Source: Candidatus Kapaibacterium sp. (GTDB lineage Bacteria > Bacteroidota > Ignavibacteria > Kapaibacteriales > WFXC01). Taken from it: a stretch of 64,000 nt of DNA. The stretch is from positions 1 through 64,000 of the forward strand of contig WFXC01000012.1 in assembly GCA_015490805.1 (NCBI GenBank), read 5' to 3'. Numbering within the stretch: position 1 is the first letter of the stretch; every line of letters starts with the position of its first letter. The notes under the pieces are model-generated. The model had not been told where the DNA came from and did not search any database. It worked only from the letters and a program-made list of their open reading frames with translations. Positions 55,201-63,966 of the stretch are shown piece by piece. Position numbers and translations under genes: made by a program.

Positions 55201-55418
55201 CGCAAGCCGACGAGCAGAAAATATCCATCGGGACGCGACACTGCTCCGTACTTTGTTCCTGTTGGTAGGTGCTCTGCTATGATCGTTGCACCCGGAATGG
55301 GCTTCCCACCCTCTTGGTCAATGACACGTCCACGAATTTCGGCCGTTGTTCGACCTTGTGCCCAAAGAATTACTGGAAGGAACGAGAGGAAGAGAACAGA
55401 AAGAATCTTACGCCTCAT
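52239..55418 (-). CDS. Oar-like TonB-dependent outer-membrane receptor
   Basis: A 1059-residue protein with signal peptide (LSVLFLSFLPVILWAQG), a carboxypeptidase-regulatory-like domain (about 25-115; EIRGRVIDQEGGKPIPGATI), a plug (about 120-260; IAGRNNRYNNFQMDGAVLND, GSFTGGLINIITRGGTNQF) and a large barrel. The order matches the Oar subfamily, large TonB-linked porins common in Bacteroidota and Myxococcota whose substrates range from peptides to secreted protease C. No SusD partner follows. TAAATTTG on the minus strand at 55481-55488 is a likely -7 element, and there is a strong terminator after the gene, so it appears to be a single-gene unit. Confidence 0.92.
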   Translation of the reverse strand: MRRKILSVLFLSFLPVILWAQGRTTAEIRGRVIDQEGGKPIPGATIIAEHLPTGTKYGAVSRPDGYFLLVGLRVGGPYKVTARSTGYKTLTREGIYLRAGQSFEINFALETEAIQVKAISVVGERLSSQEGQTFQLDPETVEMVPTVTRSIQDYARVAPLAVGTNIGASDNLGGISIAGRNNRYNNFQMDGAVLNDPFGLPDAGTPGGQANAQPISIEAIEQLQISVAPFDVRQGSFTGGLINIITRGGTNQFNAAAYIYGNNQDLVGVSPDTSKQKFSDYTDLVYGVRVGGPIIRNQLFYFVNAEIRDRVEPRPALTDPIIIENGFEAPRSMVDEVINITRNQYGFDPGSYNEFQNTTGDLKLFARFDMNLGANHRITLRNNFVNASLDRGIYRTGTTFQLESAGYVFRSLQNQTVLQVNSVLGENMANEFRVSYLMIRDQRDPNAKEFPQVTVSLRDTSGKFLGAVRFGGERFSQANALDQDVLEFTDNFTYFLGAHTLTFGTHNELLSFSNLFIQDYWGRWDFYSLEDYRNGIASRFSLSYSKLPGNPKPRAEWSMLQAGVYAQDEWQVNPQLRLTLGLRLDVPFFLDKPLDNPDFREAFPQYRTDEVPSGQMLLSPRFGFSYDLTQEVDMVVRGGIGVFSGRTPGVWLSNQYSNTGMDLARVDLRSGIPEFNPNIWRDEQQRGALTAVPTTEINITDPNFKFPQLLRVNLGVDKMLPWDIRGSLDILYSKTITDIAYANLNLKGPIDTIRTIDGRPVFSQISRFRFGRGNPDLVDDRFTNVLLLKNTDQGYQFNVTVQLEKEFDFGLRSYVGYTFGRALDINSGQSSRAISNWQYNEIPGDPNNPPLATSDFEIRHRIVANLGYAFTYDWGSTTISLLYEGRSGRPFNFIYRGDPNGDGRTANDLIYVPASKDEVIFEREGDWENFNAFVERFQNLKDYRGRIIDRNAMREPWVNQIDLRVVQELRLFGDHHRFQLTVDVLNFLNLINSDWGHQLYIPFQSYQLLEFRRYQKDGDVYKPVVRYRGPSADQDIEELYSRDNLLSRWRIQIGARYSF

Positions 55419-55480
55419 AAGCGCCTCCGCCGATTGTTGAACTTAACCCCGCAGCCCCACAGCTGCTCTTTGCAAGAATG

Positions 55481-55488
55481 CAAATTTA
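55481..55488 (-). promoter_or_regulatory. TAnnTTTG-type -7 element for the TonB receptor
   Basis: The minus strand reads TAAATTTG here, 62 bases before the start at 55418. A T-rich stretch lies about 24 bases further upstream in place of a clear -33 TTG. Confidence 0.45.
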
Positions 55489-55711
55489 TCGCTTTTGTGC
55501 TAAATAATTGTTAAAAACACAGCCTGCATCTGCGCAGCTTATTCTGAGCAGGCAATAAGATCCACAGAAATGCTGAACGCAAAACTTCAACGCAGACCTC
55601 TCTGATAGAAAACATTACCTTTTCACTATTTCTTCAGTAGCCGCACTGCTCTACAGCCTCGATCGTTAGTGCACTTTCAACGTAGGTTTCAGAAAGCGAA
55701 AGTACGGACAT

Positions 55712-56230
55712 ATGGAACGATCTATCTTTCGCACGGGCTTGAGCTCCCCGGAAGAGTTTGCTCAACTCTCGGAAACTGAGAAAGCCAATATTTTGTATGT
55801 TCTGGGACTATTTGAACCGCAACGGCGGTTGCTGCGACACTTCCTTCGGCTGAGCTTTACCATCGCAGGTTTATTCTGGTTTGTCCTCTGGTTTCCACAG
55901 TTAGCAGCACTGAACCCGGAGCAGCTTGCACAATTTAAAGTACAGCAATACCAGCTTTATCTGGTCCTGCTGACTCTTTGGGGCATTGATCTCAAGCGGC
56001 ACTCCAAACGCTTGGCTTTCCTGCTCCGCTTTTCTGCTGTCCAGGGGAAGCGGTGGTACGAAGTATCTGCCGAGGAACTCCAGAAAACGCAAAAAATGAA
56101 CCTTTTCGAGCTTCTGTGGAAACTCCCGGACAACCCGAACCGGCGTATCTGGCACTTGCTTCTGCCTCACAGTCTCATCCTCCTGACAATGGTGTTACTG
56201 GTGTTGCAATTTCGCCTTCTGTTCCATTAA
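55712..56230 (+). CDS. Small membrane protein of unknown function
   Basis: A 172-residue protein with three hydrophobic segments ([42 protein letters not shown]) and a charged amino end. No family recognised. Its 3' end overlaps the convergent CDF gene by 36 bases. It is kept as a gene because codon use and membrane pattern look natural and no better frame covers the region. Confidence 0.6.
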   Translation: MERSIFRTGLSSPEEFAQLSETEKANILYVLGLFEPQRRLLRHFLRLSFTIAGLFWFVLWFPQLAALNPEQLAQFKVQQYQLYLVLLTLWGIDLKRHSKRLAFLLRFSAVQGKRWYEVSAEELQKTQKMNLFELLWKLPDNPNRRIWHLLLPHSLILLTMVLLVLQFRLLFH

Positions 56231-57259
56231 CTCAGTATCTGCCTCTCTGCGCTGCTTCTCCGTTTGCTGCTGATGTAAAAGCACGGGGCAAAATCGCTGT
56301 CCATTTTGAATGCAATCCCGGGGACACGGGACAGCATACAATCGCACAATGGCGGTAGGATACTGCTTCCGAATTGCCCGCTGAATGCGCTGCTCCGTCG
56401 CATACGCCTGCTCCATTGGCATATCGAACGGCATCACAACATCCAGCTCCATAAAAAGATCCCGTCCGGACTGCCGCGTATGCAACTGACGGAATTCGCA
56501 GATCTCGTGCAAATGCTCTACAATCACGGCAAGGATAGCGAGCTGTATGGACTCCGGGAGGGTACGATCCAGCAGTTGATTCAGAGCGCTGCGCACGTGA
56601 GGCAGAATCAGGGCAATATTCAACAGGAGCAACGCAAGGGCAATCGTAAAGTCCAGCCATCTGGCAGCTTCGATGTACCCATGCTGCGTTAGCCAATTTC
56701 CCACTATCAAGCTCACCAGCACTCCTGCTTCCGCATAGGCATCCAGTTTCCACAAATCGGCGTCATACGCCAGCAGTGGCATCCGATACCGTTCTGCATA
56801 CCGTCGCTGCAACTTGCTCAGAGTGCCAAGCAGTACCAGGGAAATAGCGGAGTAGGCAATCAGGGGAAAATACTGTGAAATAGGACGATAAACCCCGAAA
56901 GAAGAAAAAATTTCACCTCCCGCATAGAGAAGGGCAAAAGCCAGCAAAAGAGAATTGAGCAGAATCCCCAGACTTTCATACTTGCCATAGCCGTAATTAT
57001 GAATCACATCCGGCGACCGGAAACTGTGTCGGAGTGCGGCTAAAAAAAGAAGAGAAGCCAATACATCGGTTGCTGCTACAATCCCATCACTTTGCACCGT
57101 AAGAGACCCAGCCCACAATCCCAGGGCAATTCCACCAACCGCTAACAGGAGTGTTACCAATAAGCCAATGCGGGCGCCAAACAGTGGCGTATGAGGATCG
57201 AACCACTGAGACAATCGGCGCAGCCATCGCCACCACCATTGGATCAGCTTCCATTCCAT
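56195..57259 (-). CDS. Cation diffusion facilitator family transporter (atypical metal site)
   Basis: A 354-residue CDF protein with six spans and a cytoplasmic carboxyl domain ([37 protein letters not shown]). [16 protein letters not shown] is the conserved TM3 loop. By eye, the TM2 ([13 protein letters not shown]) and TM5 ([15 protein letters not shown]) sites keep the second aspartate of each pair but have V and L where H or D usually starts the HxxxD/DxxxD metal motif. A cysteine cluster follows near the end ([16 protein letters not shown]). Substrate cannot be predicted. It overlaps the UXS gene by 16 bases. Confidence 0.82.
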   Translation of the reverse strand: MEWKLIQWWWRWLRRLSQWFDPHTPLFGARIGLLVTLLLAVGGIALGLWAGSLTVQSDGIVAATDVLASLLFLAALRHSFRSPDVIHNYGYGKYESLGILLNSLLLAFALLYAGGEIFSSFGVYRPISQYFPLIAYSAISLVLLGTLSKLQRRYAERYRMPLLAYDADLWKLDAYAEAGVLVSLIVGNWLTQHGYIEAARWLDFTIALALLLLNIALILPHVRSALNQLLDRTLPESIQLAILAVIVEHLHEICEFRQLHTRQSGRDLFMELDVVMPFDMPMEQAYATEQRIQRAIRKQYPTAIVRLYAVPCPRDCIQNGQRFCPVLLHQQQTEKQRREADTELMEQKAKLQHQ

Positions 57260-58221
57260 CGCTTTGCTACCGGTTGCTGCTCCAGCCGCTTCTGGAAGTA
57301 TTCAATGGTCCGTCGTAACCCTTCTTTGCGGTCTATCCGGGGTTCCCAGTCCAGCAACTCCCGAGCACGGGTAATATCTGGCTGCCGCACTTTGGGATCA
57401 TCCTCTGGCAGTGGTTTGTATGTGATGGAACTGGAGGAATGACAAAGCTGAATAATTTCCTCTGCCAGCGCAGCGATGGAAATTTCATCCGGATTTCCCA
57501 GATTGACCGGTTCCACGACATTGGAAAAGAGCAAACGAACAATTCCATCAATGAGATCATCCACATAGCAGATCGACCGGGTTTGCGATCCATCACCAAA
57601 AACCGTTACGGGTTCATTCTGCAACGCCTGTGTGATGAACGTTGGAATAGCGCGCCCATCATCAATGCGCATCCGCGGTCCGTAGGTATTAAAAATCCGG
57701 GCAATGCGGGTATCCAACCCATGGTAGCGATGATACGCCATTGTCATTGCTTCTGCGAATCGCTTCGCTTCATCATACACCCCTCGAACGCCAATGGGGT
57801 TCACATTCCCCCAGTAATCTTCAGGCTGTGGGTGCACCAGTGGATCGCCATAGACCTCGCTGGTACTTGCCAGCAAGAACGTCGCTCCCTTCGCCAGGCT
57901 CAACCCCAGCGCCTTGTGCGTTCCCAACGATCCCACCTTGAGTGTCTGGATTGGCAATTGCTGATAATCAATCGGCGATGCGGGGGATGCAAAATGAAGC
58001 ACGTAATCAACGGGACCTGCAACGTAAATGTAATTTGTCACATCGTGCTGAATGAAGTGGAAATGAGGATGTCCGATCAAATCAGCAATATTATCCGGAG
58101 ATCCCGTGATGAAATTATCCATACAAATCACTTCAAATCCCTCTTCCAGCAAGCGATGACACAGATGGGATCCCAAAAAGCCCGCTCCGCCAGTAATCAG
58201 TGCTCGTTTCCGTCGCTGCAT
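57244..58221 (-). CDS. UDP-glucuronate decarboxylase (UXS-type SDR)
   Basis: A 325-residue extended SDR making UDP-xylose from UDP-glucuronate for surface glycans. Start 58221 ([17 protein letters not shown]) places the NAD motif at once after the start; the longer frame to 58329 adds a hydrophobic shadow. [11 protein letters not shown]-x3-K in [20 protein letters not shown] and [15 protein letters not shown] are typical of UXS. It is upstream of, and overlaps, the CDF gene. Confidence 0.9.
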   Translation of the reverse strand: MQRRKRALITGGAGFLGSHLCHRLLEEGFEVICMDNFITGSPDNIADLIGHPHFHFIQHDVTNYIYVAGPVDYVLHFASPASPIDYQQLPIQTLKVGSLGTHKALGLSLAKGATFLLASTSEVYGDPLVHPQPEDYWGNVNPIGVRGVYDEAKRFAEAMTMAYHRYHGLDTRIARIFNTYGPRMRIDDGRAIPTFITQALQNEPVTVFGDGSQTRSICYVDDLIDGIVRLLFSNVVEPVNLGNPDEISIAALAEEIIQLCHSSSSITYKPLPEDDPKVRQPDITRARELLDWEPRIDRKEGLRRTIEYFQKRLEQQPVAKRWNGS

Positions 58222-58367
58222 CCACTGCCTCTGTTGCTTTAACAAAAAGGGATAGAAACGGAAGAGGATCGCAGATCGTGAAAAAAGGAGCGACCTCCAT
58301 CTGGAATCAGGCAAAAATGCTCCCAACAACTTTGCAAAAACCGGACTTGAACAGGCGTGGTAGGTTG

Positions 58368-59837
58368 CTATTGCTGCGCTGCCGCCTCGCGCTCCTGAAG
58401 TATCTGTTGTAATAGTTGATTCACGACCTTCGGATTCGCCTTGCCTTTGGTGGCTTTCATCACCTGTCCAACGAAAAAGCCAAAGAGTTTTTTCTTTCCG
58501 CCGAAGTATCGCTGAAGTTCGCCCGGATGCTGTTCTAAAACTTCCTCTACAATCTGTCGCAACGCCGATTCATCGGAAATTTGCACCAGTCCCTCTTCTT
58601 CGACTATCTGTTCTGGGTGTTTATCCGGATGCTGGAGCAACTTCTCGAACACGGTTTTCCCAATTCGGCTACTGATGGTTCCCTCAGCCAGCAATTCCGC
58701 TAACACAGCCAGTGATGCAGGCGGTACCGGAAAATCCTGAATCTCGATGTTCTTTTCAGCCAATACCCGCAACACTTCTGTCATGATCAGGTTACTCACT
58801 CCTTTGATCCGATCTGGCGACGGTTGCTGGAGGGCTTCAACGGCTTCCTCGAAATAATCCGCCACCGCACGCTGTTGCGTCAGAACACCAGCGTCATAAG
58901 CCGGTAGGTGGTACTGCTGGATAAACCGGCGTTTGCGCTCCAGTCCCAATTCCGGTAAGCTCTGTCGAATACGCTCAATCCACTCTTCAGGGACTACAAC
59001 AGGCACTAAATCGGGCTCTGGGAAATACCGGTAGTCGTGTGCCTGCTCTTTGGTTCGCATCGGGCGTGTCTCCTGCCGTACCGGATCCCATAACATCGTT
59101 TCCTGCCGGACAATACCTCCGGATTGCAGCACCTGAATCTGGCGCTGGATCTCATATTCCAGCGCTTTTTCCACGTGACGGAAACTATTGAGATTTTTGA
59201 CTTCTGTCTTCGTCCCAAAGCTGGAACTGCCCTTCGGGCGTACCGAGACATTCGCATCGCATCGCAAAGCCCCTTCCTCCATATTGCCACTGCAAATGCC
59301 CAGATATGTGACGATCTGATGAATTTGCTTCAGGAACAGATAGGCTTCCCGCGCAGATCGCAGATCGGGCTTGCTGACAATTTCAATCAGCGGCACCCCT
59401 GCCCGATTGAAATCCAGCAACGTATCGATGTCCACATCGTGGATGGATTTTCCAGTGTCTTCCTCCATATGGATTCGGATGAGCCCAATCTTTTTGGTGC
59501 TCCCATCCTCTAATTCAATTTCGACCCATCCATCGTAGCAAAGCGGCTCTTCATACTGACTGATCTGATAACCTTTGGGCAGATCGTGGTAAAAATAGTT
59601 CTTTCGTGCAAACAGCGAAAAGGAGCGAATGGAACAATGTGTTGCCAACCCCATTGCAATGGTCATTTCGACCATCTGCTTATTGAGTACCGGCAACGCG
59701 CCGGGATGCCCCAGGCAGACCGGACACGTATTGGTGTTGGGCGGTGCCCCAAAAGCGGTAGAACAACCGCAGAATGCTTTCGACCGGGTCAGCAACTGCG
59801 CGTGAATTTCCAATCCAATAACAGGTTCAAACTCCAT
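58368..59837 (-). CDS. gatB: Asp-tRNA(Asn)/Glu-tRNA(Gln) amidotransferase subunit B
   Basis: A 489-residue GatB, which phosphorylates Glu-tRNA-Gln (or Asp-tRNA-Asn) for amidation. Start 59837 ([16 protein letters not shown]) matches the family; the frame to 59888 adds 17 residues overlapping the preceding gene. [30 protein letters not shown] holds the zinc cysteines, and the carboxyl YqeY-like tail [20 protein letters not shown] binds tRNA. gatA and gatC are not in the window, so the subunits are dispersed. Confidence 0.96.
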   Translation of the reverse strand: MEFEPVIGLEIHAQLLTRSKAFCGCSTAFGAPPNTNTCPVCLGHPGALPVLNKQMVEMTIAMGLATHCSIRSFSLFARKNYFYHDLPKGYQISQYEEPLCYDGWVEIELEDGSTKKIGLIRIHMEEDTGKSIHDVDIDTLLDFNRAGVPLIEIVSKPDLRSAREAYLFLKQIHQIVTYLGICSGNMEEGALRCDANVSVRPKGSSSFGTKTEVKNLNSFRHVEKALEYEIQRQIQVLQSGGIVRQETMLWDPVRQETRPMRTKEQAHDYRYFPEPDLVPVVVPEEWIERIRQSLPELGLERKRRFIQQYHLPAYDAGVLTQQRAVADYFEEAVEALQQPSPDRIKGVSNLIMTEVLRVLAEKNIEIQDFPVPPASLAVLAELLAEGTISSRIGKTVFEKLLQHPDKHPEQIVEEEGLVQISDESALRQIVEEVLEQHPGELQRYFGGKKKLFGFFVGQVMKATKGKANPKVVNQLLQQILQEREAAAQQ

Positions 59838-59868
59838 TTGCCAGATCGACCTCGTTTTGTCAAAACCT

Positions 59869-61818
59869 TTACGGATGTTGACGAACAACCCGTAAACGGA
59901 TGGAACGATTCAGGAACCGCCCTTCGGGTAATCGTTCATCAAACTTCTTCCCGGTATAGCGTTCTGCCACAATGCGATAAGCGCCCGGAGCAATGGATTG
60001 CAGAAATTGCGATACATTCTCTGCCCGCTGTTGTGCTAAAATGCGGTTGCGACGCTCTGTTCCCAGCGTATCACTACTACCGTACACGATAATTGTTGAA
60101 CCCTCTGGAAGCAAATCCACCAGTTGACGTAAAAGCTGCTGATTCGCTTCACTCAACGCGCTGCTGTTATAATCGAAACGCAGAATCGCCTCAAAACGGT
60201 CCAGACGGAGCTCAACTTCAATCCGGGGCAGCGTATCCAGTCGAATTTGCGCTGTATCGTAGACTACCAGCGGTGCAGGCGAGTTTGGAACGGTCAGGGT
60301 ACCAACAACGGAAAGACGATTCGCTGGAGAGTGGAATCGCCATCGGAACGGTAAGGTGGTAGCAAACTGCTCCTCCTGCGTTTGCAGCATCGTATCAACT
60401 GGTGGTAATAAATGGATAACAGCAGGATGGCTGCGGAGCGCAGCGTTGCGAACTGTACTACGTACCGCCAGCGTCCCTTCCAGTTCCCGAAACCGCTGTG
60501 CTCGAACATACCGGAGCAGCGGCGCATTATGGACAACAATATCCACCCGGCGATTCTCCGCACGTCCTTCAGGAAAGTCAGGATTGGAAGGATTTGCTGG
60601 CAAGAGCTGCCAGCGCAGGTGCAAACGCTGCCGAGGAACGCCCAGGCGCTCCAATGCATCTGCAACGGCTTCTGCACGCCGACGTGCTAGCGCTATTCCT
60701 TCGGGCTCATCGTCCGATCCACTGGTTGCCCCGATCAATTCAAAGGTTGCTTCTGGATTTTCCTGAGCAATGGATGCAAGAACTGGCAGAACATAGCGAT
60801 GATAACGGACAGCGTCGGTAACAGTATCCAGCTCCTGCTTCGGGATCATTCGCTGAACATATCGCTGCGGAATGGTTGCACTGCCACGCTCAAAGAACAC
60901 GGCGTTGACAATCGGCAGGGTAGCAATTAACTCGCTTCCAACATTCCAGTGTACATCATCTCCAAAATCCAGTGCCAGATGCGCCTCTGGTTTAGGTGTA
61001 ATCGCAGCCGGCGGTGCTGGCGCTGGAGGTGGCGTCGGAAGCCGTATCGGCGGCGGTGGCAACAGGGTATAAGCTACCCCGCCCTGAAGTCCCACCTGCA
61101 CTGCCTTCCAGGAGGTCTCTGTCGACTGAGAATTCCACGGAATAGCAACGGACAATGTCTGGAGCACGCTCCACTGGCGACTGAGCTGGAGTTGATGCTC
61201 CACTGCTACAATATGATGGACCAAAACGGATCGCCTCGATTGCACTGTGCCTTCTGCCAAAATTCGTTCTTTCAGCCGCCGACCATTAACAACAAACACC
61301 AATGGATTGTTGGGATCAAAACGTTGGCGCTGTACATACGTTGCCTGTAGCGGGAATCCAAGCTGCAGCCCCGTTGCCAGTGTTAACCAGGAACGTTGAG
61401 AAGTTGAGAGGAAGCGATATCGAACCATTGGGGCAATAGCAATGTACTGCCACGTACCTTCCAGTACATTTGTGATTTGTGCCGTTTGGATCTCCGTTGC
61501 ACCCGGAGGACGATACGAGTACAATCCGGTGTTTTCCATCGCCCCGCTGTAACTGCGATAACCCAGCTCAAGGGAAACACCAACCGTAGCAGTCCACGGA
61601 TACGTTGCCCGCACTGTTGCCAGCGGTCCCCATCCCCCACCACTCTGATACCGACCACATTCAATGATTTGCTCGAAGCGCTGGACATCTGCGCTCAGGA
61701 AATTGCGACCGATGCCGCCCAGCAATGAAAACTGGGCTATTGGCTTCTGGATCGTCTGGGCATGTCCCAGCACAGCAGCAGAAAGCAAAAAGGCTATCCA
61801 GCGCAAAAATCTCCACAT
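59869..61818 (-). CDS. Outer-membrane barrel protein with two OmpA-like domains (paralogue)
   Basis: A 649-residue exported protein (signal LRWIAFLLSAAVLGHAQ). A barrel-like amino third (to about 260), a PTPPPAPAPP linker, a first OmpA-like segment (ALARRRAEAVADAL; LPANPSNPDFPEGRAENRRVDIV) and a second at the carboxyl end (LRFDYNSSALSEANQQLL; AQQRAENVSQFL; LPEGRFLNRSIRL). The order and spacing mirror the protein at 16958-18985, so the two are paralogues, but no SBBP protein adjoins this copy. TAGATTTG (61854-61861, minus strand) is a -7 candidate. Confidence 0.85.
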   Translation of the reverse strand: MWRFLRWIAFLLSAAVLGHAQTIQKPIAQFSLLGGIGRNFLSADVQRFEQIIECGRYQSGGGWGPLATVRATYPWTATVGVSLELGYRSYSGAMENTGLYSYRPPGATEIQTAQITNVLEGTWQYIAIAPMVRYRFLSTSQRSWLTLATGLQLGFPLQATYVQRQRFDPNNPLVFVVNGRRLKERILAEGTVQSRRSVLVHHIVAVEHQLQLSRQWSVLQTLSVAIPWNSQSTETSWKAVQVGLQGGVAYTLLPPPPIRLPTPPPAPAPPAAITPKPEAHLALDFGDDVHWNVGSELIATLPIVNAVFFERGSATIPQRYVQRMIPKQELDTVTDAVRYHRYVLPVLASIAQENPEATFELIGATSGSDDEPEGIALARRRAEAVADALERLGVPRQRLHLRWQLLPANPSNPDFPEGRAENRRVDIVVHNAPLLRYVRAQRFRELEGTLAVRSTVRNAALRSHPAVIHLLPPVDTMLQTQEEQFATTLPFRWRFHSPANRLSVVGTLTVPNSPAPLVVYDTAQIRLDTLPRIEVELRLDRFEAILRFDYNSSALSEANQQLLRQLVDLLPEGSTIIVYGSSDTLGTERRNRILAQQRAENVSQFLQSIAPGAYRIVAERYTGKKFDERLPEGRFLNRSIRLRVVRQHP

Positions 61819-61853
61819 TGCAAGCCAACCGATTGCCTTTTGTGAACATTTTG

Positions 61854-61861
61854 CAAATCTA
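61854..61861 (-). promoter_or_regulatory. TAnnTTTG-type -7 element for the double-OmpA gene
   Basis: Minus strand TAGATTTG followed by CA, 35 bases before the start at 61818. No TTG at the expected -33 distance. Confidence 0.45.
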
Positions 61862-62094
61862 CGGATTTCCTCTGGATTACCCGTTCGGTCGCTGATTCGC
61901 TATGCCGGCTGCCAGTTGATCTCCTACCATGCAACTCACTGTACGTGCTATGAGCGAAATCGGACAACCTGTCTTTACAAATACGCCTGTCCAGCACAAC
62001 TTTTTGGGGTGCCGTTTTCCAGTGTTCGATAAAGCCTCACCCACAATGGAAGACACAGTGACGTCCCACGAGCATCTGGCGGCGTTATCAGGCA

Positions 62095-62871
62095 TTATGG
62101 CACCATAAATACACCAAGCGTTGCGAAACGCTCTGTGCGGTCATACAACATCCCGTGGTAACTTTTGCCATTGTAGAAACTGAACTGGAAGTAGAGCGGT
62201 AATGCGGGTGGCCACACTTGCAGCACAATTCGGTGATTCCAGAATCGATTTCCACCAATCCCAACGTTTCGTAATCGATAGCCTGCAAGGAGATGATAAC
62301 CGCTCACCGTCAGGTGCAGTGTTGCCCCAACAGCCGGCTGGAGTCGATCCAGTTGAGCAGGAAGTACAGAAAACAGATATGCGATCTCGCTCAGCACGTG
62401 CAATTGTGCAAAGATCAATCGGAGCGTTGCCGTCACAAACTCCTGGCTGTAGACAAATGAAGGGAGGCGATCGAACGCTCCATCGACCACGTGAGCGGAG
62501 ATATGTCCCAGCCGTACCCGGAGTTGCCACGGGATATTCAAAGTGGTTCCGGCGCGCTGATAGTCAACGCCAAAGTAATAGTCAATCAGTTCCACGGGGA
62601 ATTTGAAATGCGCTTCCCGCCGGAGACGGCTTATCGTAAAACCCTCAGCGCCAACTTGCCATCTTTGCCCCTGATTTCCAAAAAGGCGGACGTATCCTCC
62701 AAGATATAACTCCAGCGAATCACTGCCGATAAATGTGGCTGCGCCGATCCTCGGCTCCCAAGGCGAAGCGATCCAGGGACGAAATATGGGCTGCGCAAAG
62801 CTAAGGGCAACGGTACTCCACCATCCAATTCCCCACAGCACCCAGTTAGCTACTTTTGAACTTGTCTTCAT
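62095..62871 (-). CDS. Exported DUF1207-like protein
   Basis: A 258-residue protein with a signal peptide (WVLWGIGWWSTVALSFAQ). The mature start PIFRPWIASPWEPRIG resembles the FxPLxADPxxPR opening of DUF1207 proteins, and the rest is barrel-like with many aromatic beta strands, ending in an aromatic-rich strand. Outer-membrane location is likely; function unknown. It overlaps the small gene upstream by 26 bases. Confidence 0.65.
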   Translation of the reverse strand: MKTSSKVANWVLWGIGWWSTVALSFAQPIFRPWIASPWEPRIGAATFIGSDSLELYLGGYVRLFGNQGQRWQVGAEGFTISRLRREAHFKFPVELIDYYFGVDYQRAGTTLNIPWQLRVRLGHISAHVVDGAFDRLPSFVYSQEFVTATLRLIFAQLHVLSEIAYLFSVLPAQLDRLQPAVGATLHLTVSGYHLLAGYRLRNVGIGGNRFWNHRIVLQVWPPALPLYFQFSFYNGKSYHGMLYDRTERFATLGVFMVP

Positions 62872-63190
62872 CGTGGTAAAACAGCACGTTGAACGTGGTC
62901 AGCGAACCATAGCACCGCGTGATGTACGCCTGTAACTTTACTTTATCAGCATCCGACAATTTCTCGTGATTGTTAATTTTCTGCTCCAGAATCCGCAGAT
63001 TTTCCCGGATCAACACAATTTTATGAAGCAGCCGATCGATGGGAATTTCGTATTCTTTCAGCCCCTCTTTTCCCGGCAATAAAAACACGCTTCCACCTTC
63101 CCATTTCGGTGCTAACTCTGCTGAATACCGTGATTCCATCTCATCAACAATGGCTCGTGCTAATTGCTGGATCTCCTCTTGAGACAACAT
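62846..63190 (-). CDS. Small hypothetical protein
   Basis: A 114-residue soluble protein with a helical amino end (EEIQQLARAIVDEMESRY), a central segment (SVFLLPGKEGLKEYEIPIDR) and a second helix pair (LLHKIVLIRENLRILEQKIN). No family recognised. It is coupled to the DUF1207-like gene, and TATTTTTG (63233-63240, minus) is a good -7 element upstream. Confidence 0.65.
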   Translation of the reverse strand: MLSQEEIQQLARAIVDEMESRYSAELAPKWEGGSVFLLPGKEGLKEYEIPIDRLLHKIVLIRENLRILEQKINNHEKLSDADKVKLQAYITRCYGSLTTFNVLFYHDEDKFKSS

Positions 63191-63232
63191 TACCCTTGCG
63201 CTTTTTGTCCTACACTGCCTTCAGGGAAAGTG

Positions 63233-63240
63233 CAAAAATA
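63233..63240 (-). promoter_or_regulatory. TAnnTTTG-type -7 element for the small hypothetical gene
   Basis: The minus strand reads TATTTTTG followed by CAC, 42 bases before the start at 63190. Confidence 0.45.
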
Positions 63241-63341
63241 CGGAAAATCCGAAGAAAGGAGCGGACGAGAGCATCCCCAAAAATTCGTTTATCCCACTCA
63301 CGCAGGCGCAAAGGCACAGTGTCACCATCAATCTTTTTTTG

Positions 63342-63349
63342 TATCTTTG
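63342..63349 (+). promoter_or_regulatory. TAnnTTTG-type -7 element for the last barrel gene
   Basis: TATCTTTG followed by CAG, after a T-rich run, ends 41 bases before the ATG at 63391. Confidence 0.5.
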
Positions 63350-63390
63350 CAGAATCTGAGAAGCTTGTTTCACAAAATGGTAGCAGCACT

Positions 63391-63966
63391 ATGAAACGAT
63401 GGATCTCGATTTTAGCATTTCTCTTTGTTCCCTCGATCTTTTATGCCCAAGGCTTTGGAATTGGTCTGCAGGTTGGTCCCCAAATTCCCATTTCCGATTT
63501 TGGCGATGCATTTGATGTTGGTCTGGGATTTAATGGAGTTTTTGAATATGCTGTCTCTAATCAGCTTGCGGTGAATTTGACAACTGGATACCACTGGTGG
63601 AGTGAATCAGCCCAAGCAGAAGGGGCCGAAGCTACACTCCGTTTTAGCACCATCCCAATAATTGCAGGATTCACCTTCTTCTTCTTGCCCCGTGATATAT
63701 CTCCGTTTGCTGGTCTGAAGCTGGGACTTCACATCGAAACTTTAAGTCTTACAGTATCGGCGCAAGAAATAGATTTGGGGTCAGAAAGCGAAACCCAAAC
63801 CCATTTTGGTTTTACCCCAGAGCTTGGAGTTCTTATCCCTGTATCTCCAATGCTTGGCTTCACATTCACTGCCGAATACAACCATATTTTTGGAACGGAA
63901 GGCGACAGCGATGTCACCTACTTCGGGATCAACGGTGGCGTACTGATCCATCTGGGGCATCATTGA
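63391..63966 (+). CDS. Outer-membrane beta-barrel protein (OmpW/OprF-like porin fold)
   Basis: A 191-residue protein with signal peptide MKRWISILAFLFVPSIFYAQ and eight or so amphipathic strands (GFGIGLQVGPQIPI, LAVNLTTGYHWWS, FTPELGVLIPVSPMLGFTF), the outer-membrane beta-barrel domain pattern common in Bacteroidota. The start at 63391 is supported by the -7 element just upstream; the open frame from 63109 would run through that element. Function unknown. Confidence 0.8.
   Translation: MKRWISILAFLFVPSIFYAQGFGIGLQVGPQIPISDFGDAFDVGLGFNGVFEYAVSNQLAVNLTTGYHWWSESAQAEGAEATLRFSTIPIIAGFTFFFLPRDISPFAGLKLGLHIETLSLTVSAQEIDLGSESETQTHFGFTPELGVLIPVSPMLGFTFTAEYNHIFGTEGDSDVTYFGINGGVLIHLGHH

Noticed and set aside
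61877-62095. 72-codon minus-strand frame after the DUF1207-like gene
   Set aside because: No recognisable motif, no ribosome site, and it sits where the promoter of the next gene lies.
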